From Serilophus lunatus (Eukaryota > Chordata > Aves > Passeriformes > Eurylaimidae), in the NCBI GenBank assembly GCA_013399895.1, contig VXBA01003292.1:454371-518370 (forward strand): a DNA stretch of 64,000 nt, in the 5' to 3' direction. The notes beneath the pieces are model-generated. The model saw only the letters and a program-made list of their open reading frames with translations. It had not been told where the DNA came from and ran no database searches. Shown one piece after another: positions 24,801-36,452 of this stretch. Made by a program: the position numbers and the translations under genes. Each line of letters begins with the position of its first letter. Position 1 is the first letter of the stretch.

Positions 24801-27800
24801 ACAGCCAGTCCTGATTTCAGGTAAAGATGACAGCAGCACTGAAAGGGTTATTGCAAGCACTTTATAATAAGCAAAACAGGACAGTGTTGGAGAAAGTTAC
24901 AGAACTGAAATAACAGAACTGCAATCCGCCTGGAAACGGAAAAGGGTGGGTGAGCAGTTTCTACCGGACCAGGGCAAAAGCCAGGGTTTATAAATTTAGA
25001 AAAAATACACACCCACATAAAACTTCTCAAGTAAGAGGATAGGGGAGGAGGGAGAAAAAAGAAAGGAAAAACCCACACACGCTATTTTATAAGGCCTTTA
25101 TATAAATTTTGCCTAATCATTCTTAATGGACATCTGCCCATGGCTTAATACAGGAAAGACCAAGCTTTTAGCATGTGCCAAACTGTCTGAAACACAAACC
25201 TCTGGCACTCTGCCTGCTTTGAACCCCCACTTGGGGCAGCTTCCTGGAGGTAGGCTTGGAGCAAAGGAACACAGATAGATGGCTCTTTGGAAGGGCTGTC
25301 CAAAAGAGTTCACGTAATGTAAGTTCGCTATTGGACTCCACAGTGCTCAAGTGCCTTCTTTTCAATTTGTTTTAAATGATCTTTAGGTTTTAAAAAGAGA
25401 AGCAGCTAGACAGAACTCAATAATTAATTTCAGTGTTAAAGAAGGTCCTTACACAGGGTTAACAAAATTAATGTGGCAAAATAAATGTTCCAGTGGGAGG
25501 TGAAAGCTGCCCTGCTTCATGCAGATGGGCACTAAGGCCAGCCACGGGGACAACGGGCACTTATGTAACTGTGGCAAATGGCTGCAGAGCTTGAAGACCC
25601 CTATTCAGATCAGCCCCAAAAAACTCTTCTCCGTCTCAAAGGAAGGCTCACAAAGTAACAAAAAATAGTAGACGATTGATGTTCTTGGCAAAAGCATCAA
25701 GCAGGTAATTTAGGGCAGGCACTGCCCCTTCAGCCCAAGAACAGGAAACAACTGTATGACTTACCAACATGCTCCACCCAACAAGTCCCAGGCGGTATAA
25801 AAGTGTCTGCTGCAAAATTTAGCTAATGATATAATCCAGGAGAAGCCTGGAAGCACCACAGAGGGAGAACAGGAGAGACATTTCTGAGAAAGACTTTAGC
25901 TAAAATTAAACACGATCAGGCACATAAAAACGCCTGAAGCCTACAAAACAAGCAGAAAACTTAACTACTTTTTTTTTCTACTGCATAACTGGCTTCTTTC
26001 CTTTTTTCTTTTTTTTTAGTTTAGTCCAGTGGTCTGACACTAAGGTGCTAAAAGCTATGAGCTATTTTTCAAGTAAGAAAAAAGTTTAAAGCTAGATTGG
26101 TTTTGTTAATAATGAAACAGTACCCAGATTCCGATACAGAAACCTAGTATCCTACAATAAAACTTTTTATAGAGAAACCTTAACAAAGAAAAGGAAGGAA
26201 AATTCTTTAAATGGTAAAAAAGGCTGTCACTTCTGTCAAATACAGAACAAATTGTTAAAAACAAGAGGTATCTGGAAATAAAATTGGATAATAATGGTAT
26301 CAATTTTATAAAACAGATTATATGCCATATATAGGTTACTGAGTAAAACAGGTGTAAAACAACTATATGCTCAGCCACTATAGTATTTTTAATTTGAAAC
26401 ACAAATGAAAAGTTTCAGGCCTTCACTCAATCTCATTTAAACTCGAATATGAAGTTCTCTTGCACATCCTCACCAGTGTCCTCAAAGACTCATCCACCTC
26501 TTCCATACCACCCTTGCTATTGCACAGACACACTGATGGGACTCTAGAAAGAATTACTTCAGTCCCAAATTCAGATTGAAGATACAGATTCTCATTGCCA
26601 AGTAATATAAATTAAAGCAAATTATTTATTCAAGAAGTTTAACATTTACACATGTAAATGATGACAAATCTGGCAGCCAGTAAGTTGTTCTTTTGCAGAT
26701 CTTAATTCAGTTGGGTCTGAAAGCTCTGTGCAAAAGTAAGCAAAAATGCTTACTTGGGAAAGGACACACTGCTGAAATCTGCACTTCAGTATCCAGCACA
26801 AATCTAAACAAAGGAACACTTCTGCACCCATAGAATATGGTTGGTTTTGACCAAAGGAATTACGTATGGGAAATGGTGCTTGGGAGTACCGGGGGTGGGA
26901 CACTGAAGATTAGCAACAACAACAAAAAAAAATGTAAAGCCAACACCTTCATTACAGGAAGACAACTATAATCAGAAGCTTTAAGCTAACCTATCAGTTG
27001 CTGACTGGTATGAAAAAAGGAGAAAAGTGAAGAATAGAATATCTCGGGAATAAATTCCGATCATGAAAATTATCATCCTGTATTTATAGAGTCATTTATC
27101 AGACATGCTTTATACTTCACCTTCATAAAGAAGTGAATGGACTACTTCAAAACAAATACAGTATTATTTTTGCAGATTGTTCTGTACTTTTAAATTAATG
27201 CACATAATGAAACTGCTTCTCTGAAATGAAGTGCAAAGTGAAAAATACTGTCCCTGTCAATGGCAAAGGCTGCAACATAAATCATTTGAGCACTGGGGTT
27301 TTTTAGGTGATCCTCACAAAGCCCTTGCCAAATTTTACTTCAGCTGCTGTTATTCACATTTTTGCAAGACCCTAAATGTTCAACAAAAAGTCTTTGTAGA
27401 CAAATCCCAGGCATAAGCCTAGTCATCCATCCTTCAAAGAAAGGCAAGATTATTTCACCCCAGTCAGAGTCTGGACCTCACATCTTAGAACACCAGAACA
27501 TTAAATAACATTTACATAGCACTTGGGGAAATTTTAATAGCGTTTCAGAAAAAAGCCCTCAATCCCTGCAACCTGTGTCAGTGATTGTTACAGTCACTGC
27601 ATGGAAAAACCCAGGAGGAAACAACTATAAAGTAGAGCAGATAAAAGGAAATGACTTGGAAACAGAATCAGTGCTGTTTCTGTCTTTCCCTATTACCAAG
27701 GGTAAGACACACAAGGCACTGGTTGTTTTCACTGTATTTGCTAAGGCACAGCAGTATATGTAAAGTAAAACTCTAGTAATGCCAGAATATTGGGCTTTCA

Positions 27801-29232
27801 GTATCAGATAGCTGGTACCTGTAAAATACTCCCTGATATTTTAACAGTTTAAGGCCAGGAATGAAGAATCTGCCACATCTACCAGCTAGCTCATGTCTTC
27901 CACTTTGGTATCTCTTTTCCCAATGTGTAAAATGGCAATAACAAGCCTTCAGGAAGCTCTTGGACAGGCAGGATCTAAGATGATACAAAGTTTAGGACTT
28001 AATAGGATGAAGTGACTCGTGTAGGGCCAAGAATCAAATGAAAGAATAACATAATTCAGAAACCCTCAGCTCTCAATTCAAACCTCACTGCTCAAGGTCT
28101 CCTGCCTTTCAAAATACCTCTTACATGAGAAAAGCTGCATTTCAGTTCTGAATAACTGCCCTTCATTCTCACCTGTGTGCACACACACCTTCTCTAAAGA
28201 CTTTTGTTGAACATGGGGCTCAGCTCTCAAGGCAATATGGTAGACAACGCCTAATTACTAGATCCTTACTTTATCATTCTCAAGTCAAAAAATACAGTAA
28301 AAGAATTGTATATCCACCACTAAATTTTCATCCAAACTTTGCACAACTGCTGCCTGGCACCATTTCTGGTTTTAAAGACTTCCACTGAGAAGTATTCCCT
28401 TGAGTTTATGCAAGGGGAAAACCTACAATCCGAGGCAATCCTTAACTCCTTAGTTACATGTGCTATTGCATCCCTGTATGCAGCCTCATGTCATAAAACT
28501 GTTTAGCCTACAGAGCTGATCTTAAAAGCCTTCAGAAATTCAGTGATGCACTTCTGCAGTAGCAAGAGATGACCTAGGAGAACATAACAAATAATCCTGT
28601 ATTGGAAATGAAACATTAATTCAACTTCAAAAGCAGAATTTCCAAGCTGCCACTGGAATTCTTATCCTTTTACTGCACCCTTACCTAGAAAAAGGATGAC
28701 CTAAGGAGAATAAGTAAACTTGCTGTGAAGACTTGGTTTAGATGAGAACCAGTTTTTGGCTAAAAATTCTGAATAACCAAGAAACAACTGAGTTTAAATT
28801 TTAAAAACTGCCAAATTGATAAAGTCAAAATCTGAGGTTAAAGTGGCCTGAAAGCCACCATGTTTTCAGGTGGTATCAGCCTTTCATTTGAAAGGCTTGA
28901 GTGCTCCTGGAAGATTTTAGCCATCATTAGTTTGGCCCCACGTGTGAGTATGATCATCAAATACCATTTTGTTTTCAAACATGTCCAAGTTTACAACACC
29001 TCATAGCTCACTCTTTCCCCACAAATACACCTTCCTACCAAAATATCCAGCTTAATTAGAATTCCACTTTTGTTATGCTTCCTTTCCTTATGGATTCCAT
29101 CTTTACTTCTTCCAGGATTTAAAAGGAATACTAAGACTAGAGTCTTAGGTTTTAACCTATCTAATTGTATCAACCCATCTATTTCTACCAGAGCACAGCT
29201 TCATTAACTGCAGTCAGAGAGGTTGGGGGGGG
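21866..29232. other. Unique non-coding sequence, no gene seen
   Basis: AT-rich DNA with T16 at 22900-22915, a short GTTAAAAA tandem near 24012-24028, and a G8 run (29225-29232) at the edge of the assembly gap. Isolated donor-like sites occur on the minus strand (near 23092, 25763 and 28167), none with a good acceptor at exon distance. No RNA gene or repeat family recognised. Confidence 0.5.
22900..22915 (+). repeat. Poly-T homopolymer, T16
   Basis: Sixteen consecutive T in unique sequence. Simple sequence with no associated element recognised. Confidence 0.9.
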
Positions 29233-29277
29233 NNNNNNNNNNNNNNNNNNNNNNNNNNNNNNNNNNNNNNNNNNNNN
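29233..29277. other. Assembly gap, 45 N
   Basis: Forty-five N immediately follow a run of eight G (29225-29232). A gap of non-round length beside poly-G fits a read drop-out over a G-rich tract, with the gap size estimated by the assembler. The missing content is unknown. Confidence 0.98.
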
Positions 29278-30488
29278 TACCTGTTTGAGCCATTCCTTCT
29301 ATACACATAGAACAGAATTCTTTTTATAGAATTTCAGCTTACACCTTGGGGATATTTAAAGCACACTGTTTAGGGTCACAGAGTGGTTTGCATTCATGAT
29401 CCAGGAGAATCAATTCCAAAGTCAACCATTAAACCCACTCTAAAGACAATTTATTCCCAACAGACAGGCAAAAGAAAGCCTGTAGAGCAAATTGAGAAGC
29501 ATGATTCTCCTTACATGCTATTCTAGGATATCTACTATTTATCCAATGTTTTATTATTGTTACTGTTGTTATTTACTACTTTATTGTGCTTGGATTTTGA
29601 GTGCAAGTTCATATAACTTTGCATAAAGTCACTAAGCTACAGTAATCAAAGCAGTCTTGTCTGCAGTGCTGTGAACAGGACACAGGCAAAAAACTACACT
29701 AATTAGGATTCAATTTTCAAAAGTCAATTACTACATCATTAGCCAAGCCATTTACATCTCCACAACGTGGAATATTCTGCAGTTCTAGACAGTGAAATGT
29801 GACAAAAATGCATTAAATTGCTTAGGGTCAAATAGTACATTGTGTTGATGAGTAAGACTTTAAACTCCAGCAGCTTGAGTAACTCATAATGGGCCATTTT
29901 CATACTGTGCTCTTGTCCCCCTGACACCGTCTTCTGTCAGATGCTTAAAGAGACAGAGCAAGCCTATCTTCCCAGAAACGTTAACTTCCACTTACACTGT
30001 GAATAAATATCGTTTCTTTACCTTAACAAAAAAACAAAGGACCAGTTAGCAAAACATGCCTGCCTGTATGTTCACCATCACGTAATTTAAAAGTAAAAGC
30101 ATAAAGAATAATCAACACCTAGAAACATCATGTCTAGAAGCAAAAAAACCAACACAAACAAAACACGAGACAGCATGGGTTGTCCTAAAATTGCTTCTAG
30201 TTCAATAACCAAAACTTTAAAAAGTGTATACTGAAAGCAACCTCTAAAGGATATCACCAGGGTAATAAATGAGCGTGGGCTTTTCCCCCACGATTTTAGG
30301 TACGTCCTGCATGGTACATATCCAAAAAGACGTAGGTTGAAGTGATTTGGGGCAGGCAATGTCAAGCAAGTCAAGTTTCGAAATGCAGCAGTTCAAGCCT
30401 GCAGGCCTTGTTACACGTACAGATTGTGAATGTACAGTTTCACTAAGATACACACGGGCACCTTTATGATGGCACTTCCCTGGCCTAG

Positions 30489-30527
30489 ACAAGCACGCCA
30501 GGGAAAGACTGCTGGGTCCAGCTCCAG
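30489..30527 (+). other. Candidate micro-exon, 39 bp
   Basis: On the plus strand an acceptor (cttccctggcctag) and a donor (ctccag|gtgagg) enclose exactly 13 codons in phase 0 (TSTPGKDCWVQLQ). The length is a multiple of three, so inclusion would not shift a frame. No family is recognised and the block is too short to judge; a chance pairing of sites is likely. Confidence 0.15.
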
Positions 30528-31386
30528 GTGAGGGCAGAAGGAAACCTCTAATAACTGGAAATCTTTCTGCCTCCAACAGAGCTGGTACTTCTTCCCCTAC
30601 TATCCAGCTTTCTCCTTAGCTGTAAGTTGCAGCCATACTCTTTCCATGAATGTATTTATCCTTTATATAATACATCAACTCCTGCACCAGCACAGGATCC
30701 TTTAGTTTTTCAGGTGCCCATCGGACAACTGAAAGGGCCTATCAAGAAGTAGTACAAAGCAAACTTAACCATGCATGGCTTCTCCAGCTCTGACCTGCCT
30801 TTCACTCCAAGCTGCAACCCTCATCTCTTTCTTCCACATACTCCATATCTCCAGAAAAATCACTGTTCTTTAACTCCACAAATGACTTATGAGTCAACTT
30901 GCACACTAACACCATTTCTTATTTTAAAACTTGAGACAGATCACCATTCAGAAAAATCATTTGTATTTTTTCCATCAGACAACTAATTAAATGAATAATT
31001 GTAGTCCATTCATATGTATCACCAGGGTCTCCACATCTTAGTACAATAATGGATTATCTGCTTGTTTTAGAAACAAAAAAATCACTACATTGATATAAAA
31101 TAAGATAAAGCTCAACTCTGAGCAACGAAAGCTAGAAAGGGATGTTATATTACTTCTGCTGTTAACCTTTAAAAATATACATGAAGCTTAAGTGACAAAA
31201 AGCTTTGTTCTTCATAAGTGGTAAAAAACCTGAGGGTCTTCAGTTTTGTATGAAGTGTCACCAGGGCACAAGCCAGTATCAGTCCTATAAAAGACAACAG
31301 TTCTTATAAAGCTTTATTGCAGGTTGTCAGTATTTTATTTTTTTTTACAGCACTGAATTTTCCTCATACAGTGCACTTTTATAAAC

Positions 31387-31402
31387 ATATATATATATAT
31401 AT
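31387..31402. repeat. (AT)8 microsatellite
   Basis: Eight AT units in unique AT-rich DNA. Possible length polymorphism. Confidence 0.9.
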
Positions 31403-32714
31403 CTCTCAAATAATTTGGATCATCAAGTGAGATGGCTTATTTCTACCTCTGAGGATGCAAGTGCCAAATAAATGATTATACAAATACCTGCAAACACTCT
31501 GCAAATCCCAGAGTCAGATACTTTGTCATACTCTTATTGTCCCTGCCCCTTCCACCTCCCCCATCCCCTAAAGAGGAGCTGATATTTTAGACTCATGACT
31601 CCCGCATTTAGGGAGTATCACTACAACACTTGAACATTTGCTAATACAGGTCACCAATTTTAATTAACTAAAATAATTTCAAGTCCACATACTACAAGGT
31701 TTTCCATATACACATTAGAATCAAGGCCATTTTTCCCTTCTCTGTCACTCCCACTGCACATATTTTGGTGCAATCACACAAAAAACAGTTGGTTCCCTTC
31801 TGTGAGACCAGTGACCCTGGTATTGCAGGGACTCCATGACAAAGAGGTAGTTCACACTGAGGGTCATCATAAAACATTAATGTGCAATACAGAAAACATA
31901 GGCATGTGTGTTCACATGAATCTTTTTACATAAAATTACACCTTCTACCTGCAGGAATTCTAATAAAATTCCAACGCTGTGCTCTCCAAAAATTCCATGA
32001 CCCATCTGACAAACCCCATGAAAGCTCAACAGCAAGTGCTTGAAGAGTGACTGTAGTAAGTTTTGACTAAGCATATGGGAAACAATTATGTATCATAATC
32101 TTTAAGCTGTTTTGTCCCCCTCTATAGACAAAGTAAAAAAAAAAAAAGGCAATTTCCTTATTTTTTCTTGTGATGGAAAGGTGTAAAAAAACTGCCATGA
32201 ACTCAAAAAAGCTTCTTGAGAAGACAGGTTTTTGGGTTTTTTTTTTCCTGAGCCTCAAAACCAAATTACACTGAATTGCTTTGTGGGTTTGTTTCTCATA
32301 TCTAAAGAAAGATACTGCACTATGCTACAATTACATATTCCACAATCCAAGAAAGGTTACAAAATGTCTGAAGCTACTGTTGCAGAAGTGTCTGACAGCA
32401 ACCTAAAATTTACAGCATTTTCGACAAGATATGCACAACAGAAAATACTTTCTTTCAGCAATGACTCATGTAAACACTGACAAACTACTGAAATTCCTTT
32501 TCTGGCAAGCTGACATTTGGGGAAAAGTCTGCAAATGCAAAGAACATGCCACAATCCTCTTAAACTTAGTAAAGAATCCAGTTTACCAGTATTCAGACCT
32601 AGAACATTTAAGGATTTTCCTTTTTTTTTTTGGTTTGTTTTAAACACTCATATGAAAATCAGTGAGCTGACAGAGATCATCTTATCACTACTCATTTTCT
32701 TCCTCAAGAAAAAG

Positions 32715-32720
32715 GTACAG
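32715..32720. repeat. Target site duplication, left copy (gtacag)
   Basis: The six bases gtacag directly abut the solo LTR and are repeated exactly at 33158-33163. From established knowledge, a six-base duplication is typical of alpha- and betaretrovirus-type integrases. Confidence 0.8.
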
Positions 32721-33157
32721 TGCGGATGGCGGGGGAAAACAAGCCGTCAATCAATATGATTGGTAACGCAAGCTTCCGTTTATTGCAAAAATCCAAACCT
32801 TTTTATTGCATTCTGGTTAAGTATGCCTACCAGGCACTACGCTATTGGCCAAGCTCTAAAATGGTTACATTTGCACTGTTTAACCCTTAAACTATGCCGG
32901 GGCTTTCCAGTGTTTACTGGACTTTGCCACAGGTGCAGTTCCTTGCTACAAAGTTGCAGTGTCTTGTTCCAGGGTCTTTTCTCACGTTCTTCACCGATTA
33001 GCTCTTTCTTCCGCTCGTCGTAAACAACACTTCCTTATCAGCTCGACTTGCATTTTCTTGCAGAGGTCTACTTATGCTAACAGCCTTTTCTAACTCATGC
33101 TAACAGGAGGATTGCTCGAGAGACCCGTGCCCCCGCTCCAATAGCCATCCATCAACA
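32721..33157 (-). mobile_element. Solo LTR of an endogenous retrovirus, intact ends
   Basis: A 437-bp block with TG and CA termini (tgcggatggcggg on the left, ccatccatcaaca on the right) between perfect 6-bp direct repeats gtacag. Read on the minus strand it has the order of a retroviral LTR. A CCAAT box lies in ggccaatagcg and an AATAAAAAGG element can serve as TATA-like signal (plus-strand complement 32800-32807). A polyadenylation signal AATAAACGG follows (complement 32779-32784), then a short R/U5 of about 60 bases. The first part holds a short internal repeat (two copies of TGTTAGCAT). It has many CpG in a CpG-poor neighbourhood, suggesting a fairly recent insertion. No viral gene is present, so recombination between two LTRs probably removed the interior. 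The six-base duplication points to a class II (alpha/beta-like) virus. The family name is not certain. Confidence 0.82.
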
Positions 33158-33163
33158 GTACAG
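33158..33163. repeat. Target site duplication, right copy (gtacag)
   Basis: An exact copy of the six bases at 32715-32720, directly abutting the CA-ending terminus of the LTR. It fixes both LTR boundaries to the base. Confidence 0.8.
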
Positions 33164-35865
33164 TTAAACCTACCAATTGCTATTCCACCTCGCAACACTA
33201 CGCAGCTGCACTCTGTGCTATGGAGCTGGAAATGGATACTGCAGCTGGAGAACAACATAACCTGAGCACAGATAGCCTGCACCCCCCTAATTACAGATTC
33301 AAATGGTAGCTATGTGTGCAGCCTCTGGAATAATTACAGCACTTACTGATACACTGTAAGTGATGATGTATTAAGTACTTTATAGAGATACCAGAATAAA
33401 ACAAGATTTAAAGTAGTAAAGATGTTGCTGTGGAAGGATCTACTTTTTCTATTAAAAGAAGTGTATAATATTCATCTGATTTTCAAATTTCGAGTTATTA
33501 ATGAAAATTCTAGACTGAGGTTTCTGTTTGTCTTTCAGCTACATAATCCTACCAGCAAACTTTAATGTATTAAAACATTAGGCTAACAGGCTTATCTGCT
33601 GAACAAGTATTGTGAGGAACCTGAAAATTACTATTAACTCACTGACACGATCCTCATTCCAAACCTGCATCTTCTACTCTTAGGTGTCATGCTCTAATTG
33701 CCCCATTAATTTTCAATCGAATCCAATCACCTGCGGTGATCTCACCGAGGCGGCTGCCAGTGCATGTGGCTGATAAAACAATTCCTCTGGAAAGCTCCTC
33801 TCTTACACAGAAAAGACTTCGGGCTACAGCTCAGCTCTGTGTGACACAGCACACACCCACTGCCAAGGTCAGTAAAAAGGAACATACCACCGTTTCGCTT
33901 GGGATATACGGTAAACATGTGAGGAGACTTTCATTTTTCAGAAGTGTTAAGTGAAGGAAAATAGTTCAGTTATGCATAGCATCTAACTTCCTCTTGAATC
34001 AGTGTCTGGGCCTTCTGAGAGCATCCTTTAGATGATAATGGCTCTGAAATCTCATGAAGAGTCGTTTATTGTGTGCATTGAAAAGCTCAGTAATAAGAAG
34101 GAGCTGCTTCATGACCACATTCTTTGAAACATCTTGAGAAATGAATTTACCTCCTTTCAACTTAATACTCAAAGGCCAGCACACAAAACAAAGCCATTTT
34201 CTTTTCTCTGGCTGGTTGCTCAAAAATGCACAACAGGTGATGCAAAGAATTCTCACTCTGAGGTTTCTTTGGAGGTGTAAGAGGCTCTTATAGAAAGAAA
34301 AGATGGGTGATATGATAAGTTGACATTTCCTTTCTGAGAATACAAAGACTGTGCCACCCTCAGAACACAGAGGAATATTATTCTCCAATATTATAACACT
34401 TATTAAAGCACACTAAAGGAATAAAATATCTTGGCTCACTGACTTCAGAACATGAAAAAAATAATTCAGGGGATCATAGTCCACTCATATCACCATCTTA
34501 ACCTGACAGCAACAGACCCCACCAAACACCACGCTGAAGTAACACAGCTTCATGACAACAACCAAGATCTAATTTAAGACTGGCTGGCACCACTTTATCT
34601 TTCCATAAACATTTCTGATTTCAAAATCCCTAATATGCCAAGAGCTAGAAACTTAAGTGGTCCTTCTTACAAGGGAAGAAGATCCAAATCACCCAGGTGA
34701 ACCCCTATAACAGACAACTAAGATGCCCTCACGTATATAAAGCAGTAAATGGATGTAAATGGATGCTTAGGCCTCGAAGGAGAGGCTGTTCACCTTCCAA
34801 TACAGCACAGCAGCTCTCCTTATCTGCCTCTCACCCTTACCAGTACTGTGACCCCAGAGCAGCTCCCCTCCTCCAACCCTCCTAGTCTCAGACACTTCCT
34901 GTCTCCAGTGGCATTTATTTTCAGCCCTCAAGATTCCTTTCTATACGTTCCAGGAACCCTCTAGCCATCCTCTGTCCAGATGGCAGGCTACAGATGAAGG
35001 GAACAGGGTCTTGGAGAGTCTTTTCTTGGCCTGTTTCTCAGCAGCCTGCTGGAACTTAGAGGCAGCCTGAGTCCCGCACAGACAAGGCTCTGTTGCACTG
35101 CAAAAGCCCTTCAATCCCTCTCCACAGTTTTCCTCAATGCCTTCTTTGTCTTCAAGCAAATTTGTCTTAAACCTTTTAACGGCCTCTGCTTTCCAGGGGC
35201 ATGCTTTATACAATCTACTCCCTACAAAGCTGCAGAAAGCCAATAAAAGGGCAAAGGAAAGGGGTCTTAAGCAGTGCTGTAACAGACAACCAGAACCTCA
35301 GCTTTTACTACAAACAAAGCAGATGCTACTTTGTCAAGCAGATGCAGAAGAAAAAAGGTAGGGGATAGGTTTGAGTCCAGTTGATCTCCGTTATCCTCAG
35401 GAGATTTTCTGAAACATGACAAAAACACAAGTTTATGTAACAAAACAATACTTCCAAGAGCCAAGGGGTTTAAAACTGAAATAAAGCTTAATTCTTCAGG
35501 GTAGAATATATTTAGGTATAAACTCTTCTAAAATCAAAAGCAGTAAGCAAAGCCAGTTCTCCATTTAAAGACTGGAGCTGTCAGGAAGACTCTAGTGCAG
35601 CTCTTGGCTAGGGACATTACTTTACAAGTGAACTGCAAAAGAAAGAGCAAATTGCAGAACTTCAGTAAAACCCAACTGGGGTAGGGGAAAGGAGAAGTTA
35701 CAGAGAAGCTGCAGCAACACAGAAAATTCCCCAGTTTCAGAAAGGATCTTAAAAATTCAGCACCTGAAAGGAAAAAATCAAAACAGTGAAGTAGTGGGAA
35801 AAATTAGGCAAAACATATCCTTGTCTTTTGAAGGTCAAGGAAAAAAATGCATCTTCTTTGGTAGG
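33164..35865. other. Unique non-coding sequence, no gene seen
   Basis: Holds a two-copy decamer repeat (taaatggatg, 34746-34765) and a less AT-rich stretch at 34780-35250. The latter is open on the minus strand for about 100 codons (34941-35243), with a lysine- and glutamate-rich reading that matches no family I know and has no clear splice boundaries. It may be chance. Confidence 0.5.
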
Positions 35866-36452
35866 TGTGGTTTAAGTCCAGCCAGCAGCCAAGCCCCACA
35901 AAGACACTCACTCACTCCCTCACCAGCTTCAGGGAGAGAATCAGAAGGGTGAAAGCCAGACAGCTCATGGGTTAAAATAAAGACAGATTAATAGGGAAAG
36001 CAAAAGCCATGCACACAAGCAAAGCAAAACTAGGAATTGATTCACTGCTTCCCACAGGTAGGCAGGTGTTCAGCCATCTCCAGGAGAGCAGGGCCCTGTG
36101 TCACATGTAACAGTGACTTGGGAAGAAAAACAACATCACTCCAAACATCCCTCCCCTTCATCTTCTTCCCCCCAGCTTTATAAACTGAGCATGATGTCAT
36201 ATGGCGTGGAATATCCCTTTGGTAAGTCTGGGTCACCTGTCCTGACTGTGTCTCCTCCCAGCCTTCCATGCACCCCCAGCCCCCTTGCAGTGTGGCATTA
36301 TAAGCAGAAGAGGCATTGGCTCTGTGTAAGCCCTGCTCATCAATAGCAAAAATGTCTCTATGTTATCAAACCTGTGTTCAGCACAAGCCCAGAACACAGC
36401 CCCTCACCAGCCACTGTGAAGAGTTAACTCTAGCCCAGCCCAAACCAGCACA
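35866..36452 (-). mobile_element. Old solo LTR of an avian ERVL-like retrovirus
   Basis: On the minus strand this block of about 587 bp follows a widespread avian ERVL-type LTR from end to end. It opens with TGTGCTGGTTTGGGCTGG and passes through the stretch matching TTGATAACACAGAGATG. It then crosses a TATA element in TTTATAAAGCTGGGG (complement 36176-36182) and the conserved GGAGATGGCTGAACACCTG (complement 36062-36080). It ends in GGCTGGACTTAAACCACA. The expected polyadenylation motif is degraded. CpG is almost gone and there are many substitutions, so it is old. The flanks gtagg (35861-35865) and atggg (36453-36457) could be a decayed 5-bp target duplication. No viral interior lies next to it. 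Family membership is recalled from avian sequence, not searched. Confidence 0.75.

Larger units (their letters stand above)
29278..32714. other. Unique non-coding sequence, no gene seen
   Basis: Contains a CpG-bearing, less AT-rich stretch at about 30250-30560 with a small inverted repeat (cgtggg at 30274-30279, cccacg at 30287-30292) and a 39-bp exon-like block at 30489-30527. An (AT)8 microsatellite is at 31387-31402. The rest is AT-rich unique DNA. Confidence 0.5.

Noticed and set aside
32760..33023. Open frame of 87 codons on the plus strand
   Set aside because: It lies entirely within the solo LTR, antisense to it.
34941..35243. 100-codon minus-strand frame with a charged, coding-like reading
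   Set aside because: No ATG in a clear promoter or exon context, no defined splice pair and no recognised homologue.
36176..36221. A 46-bp plus-strand micro-exon with an excellent acceptor and a GTAAGT donor
   Set aside because: It lies inside the ERVL-like LTR on the opposite strand. The acceptor is the complement of the LTR TATA/GC region.
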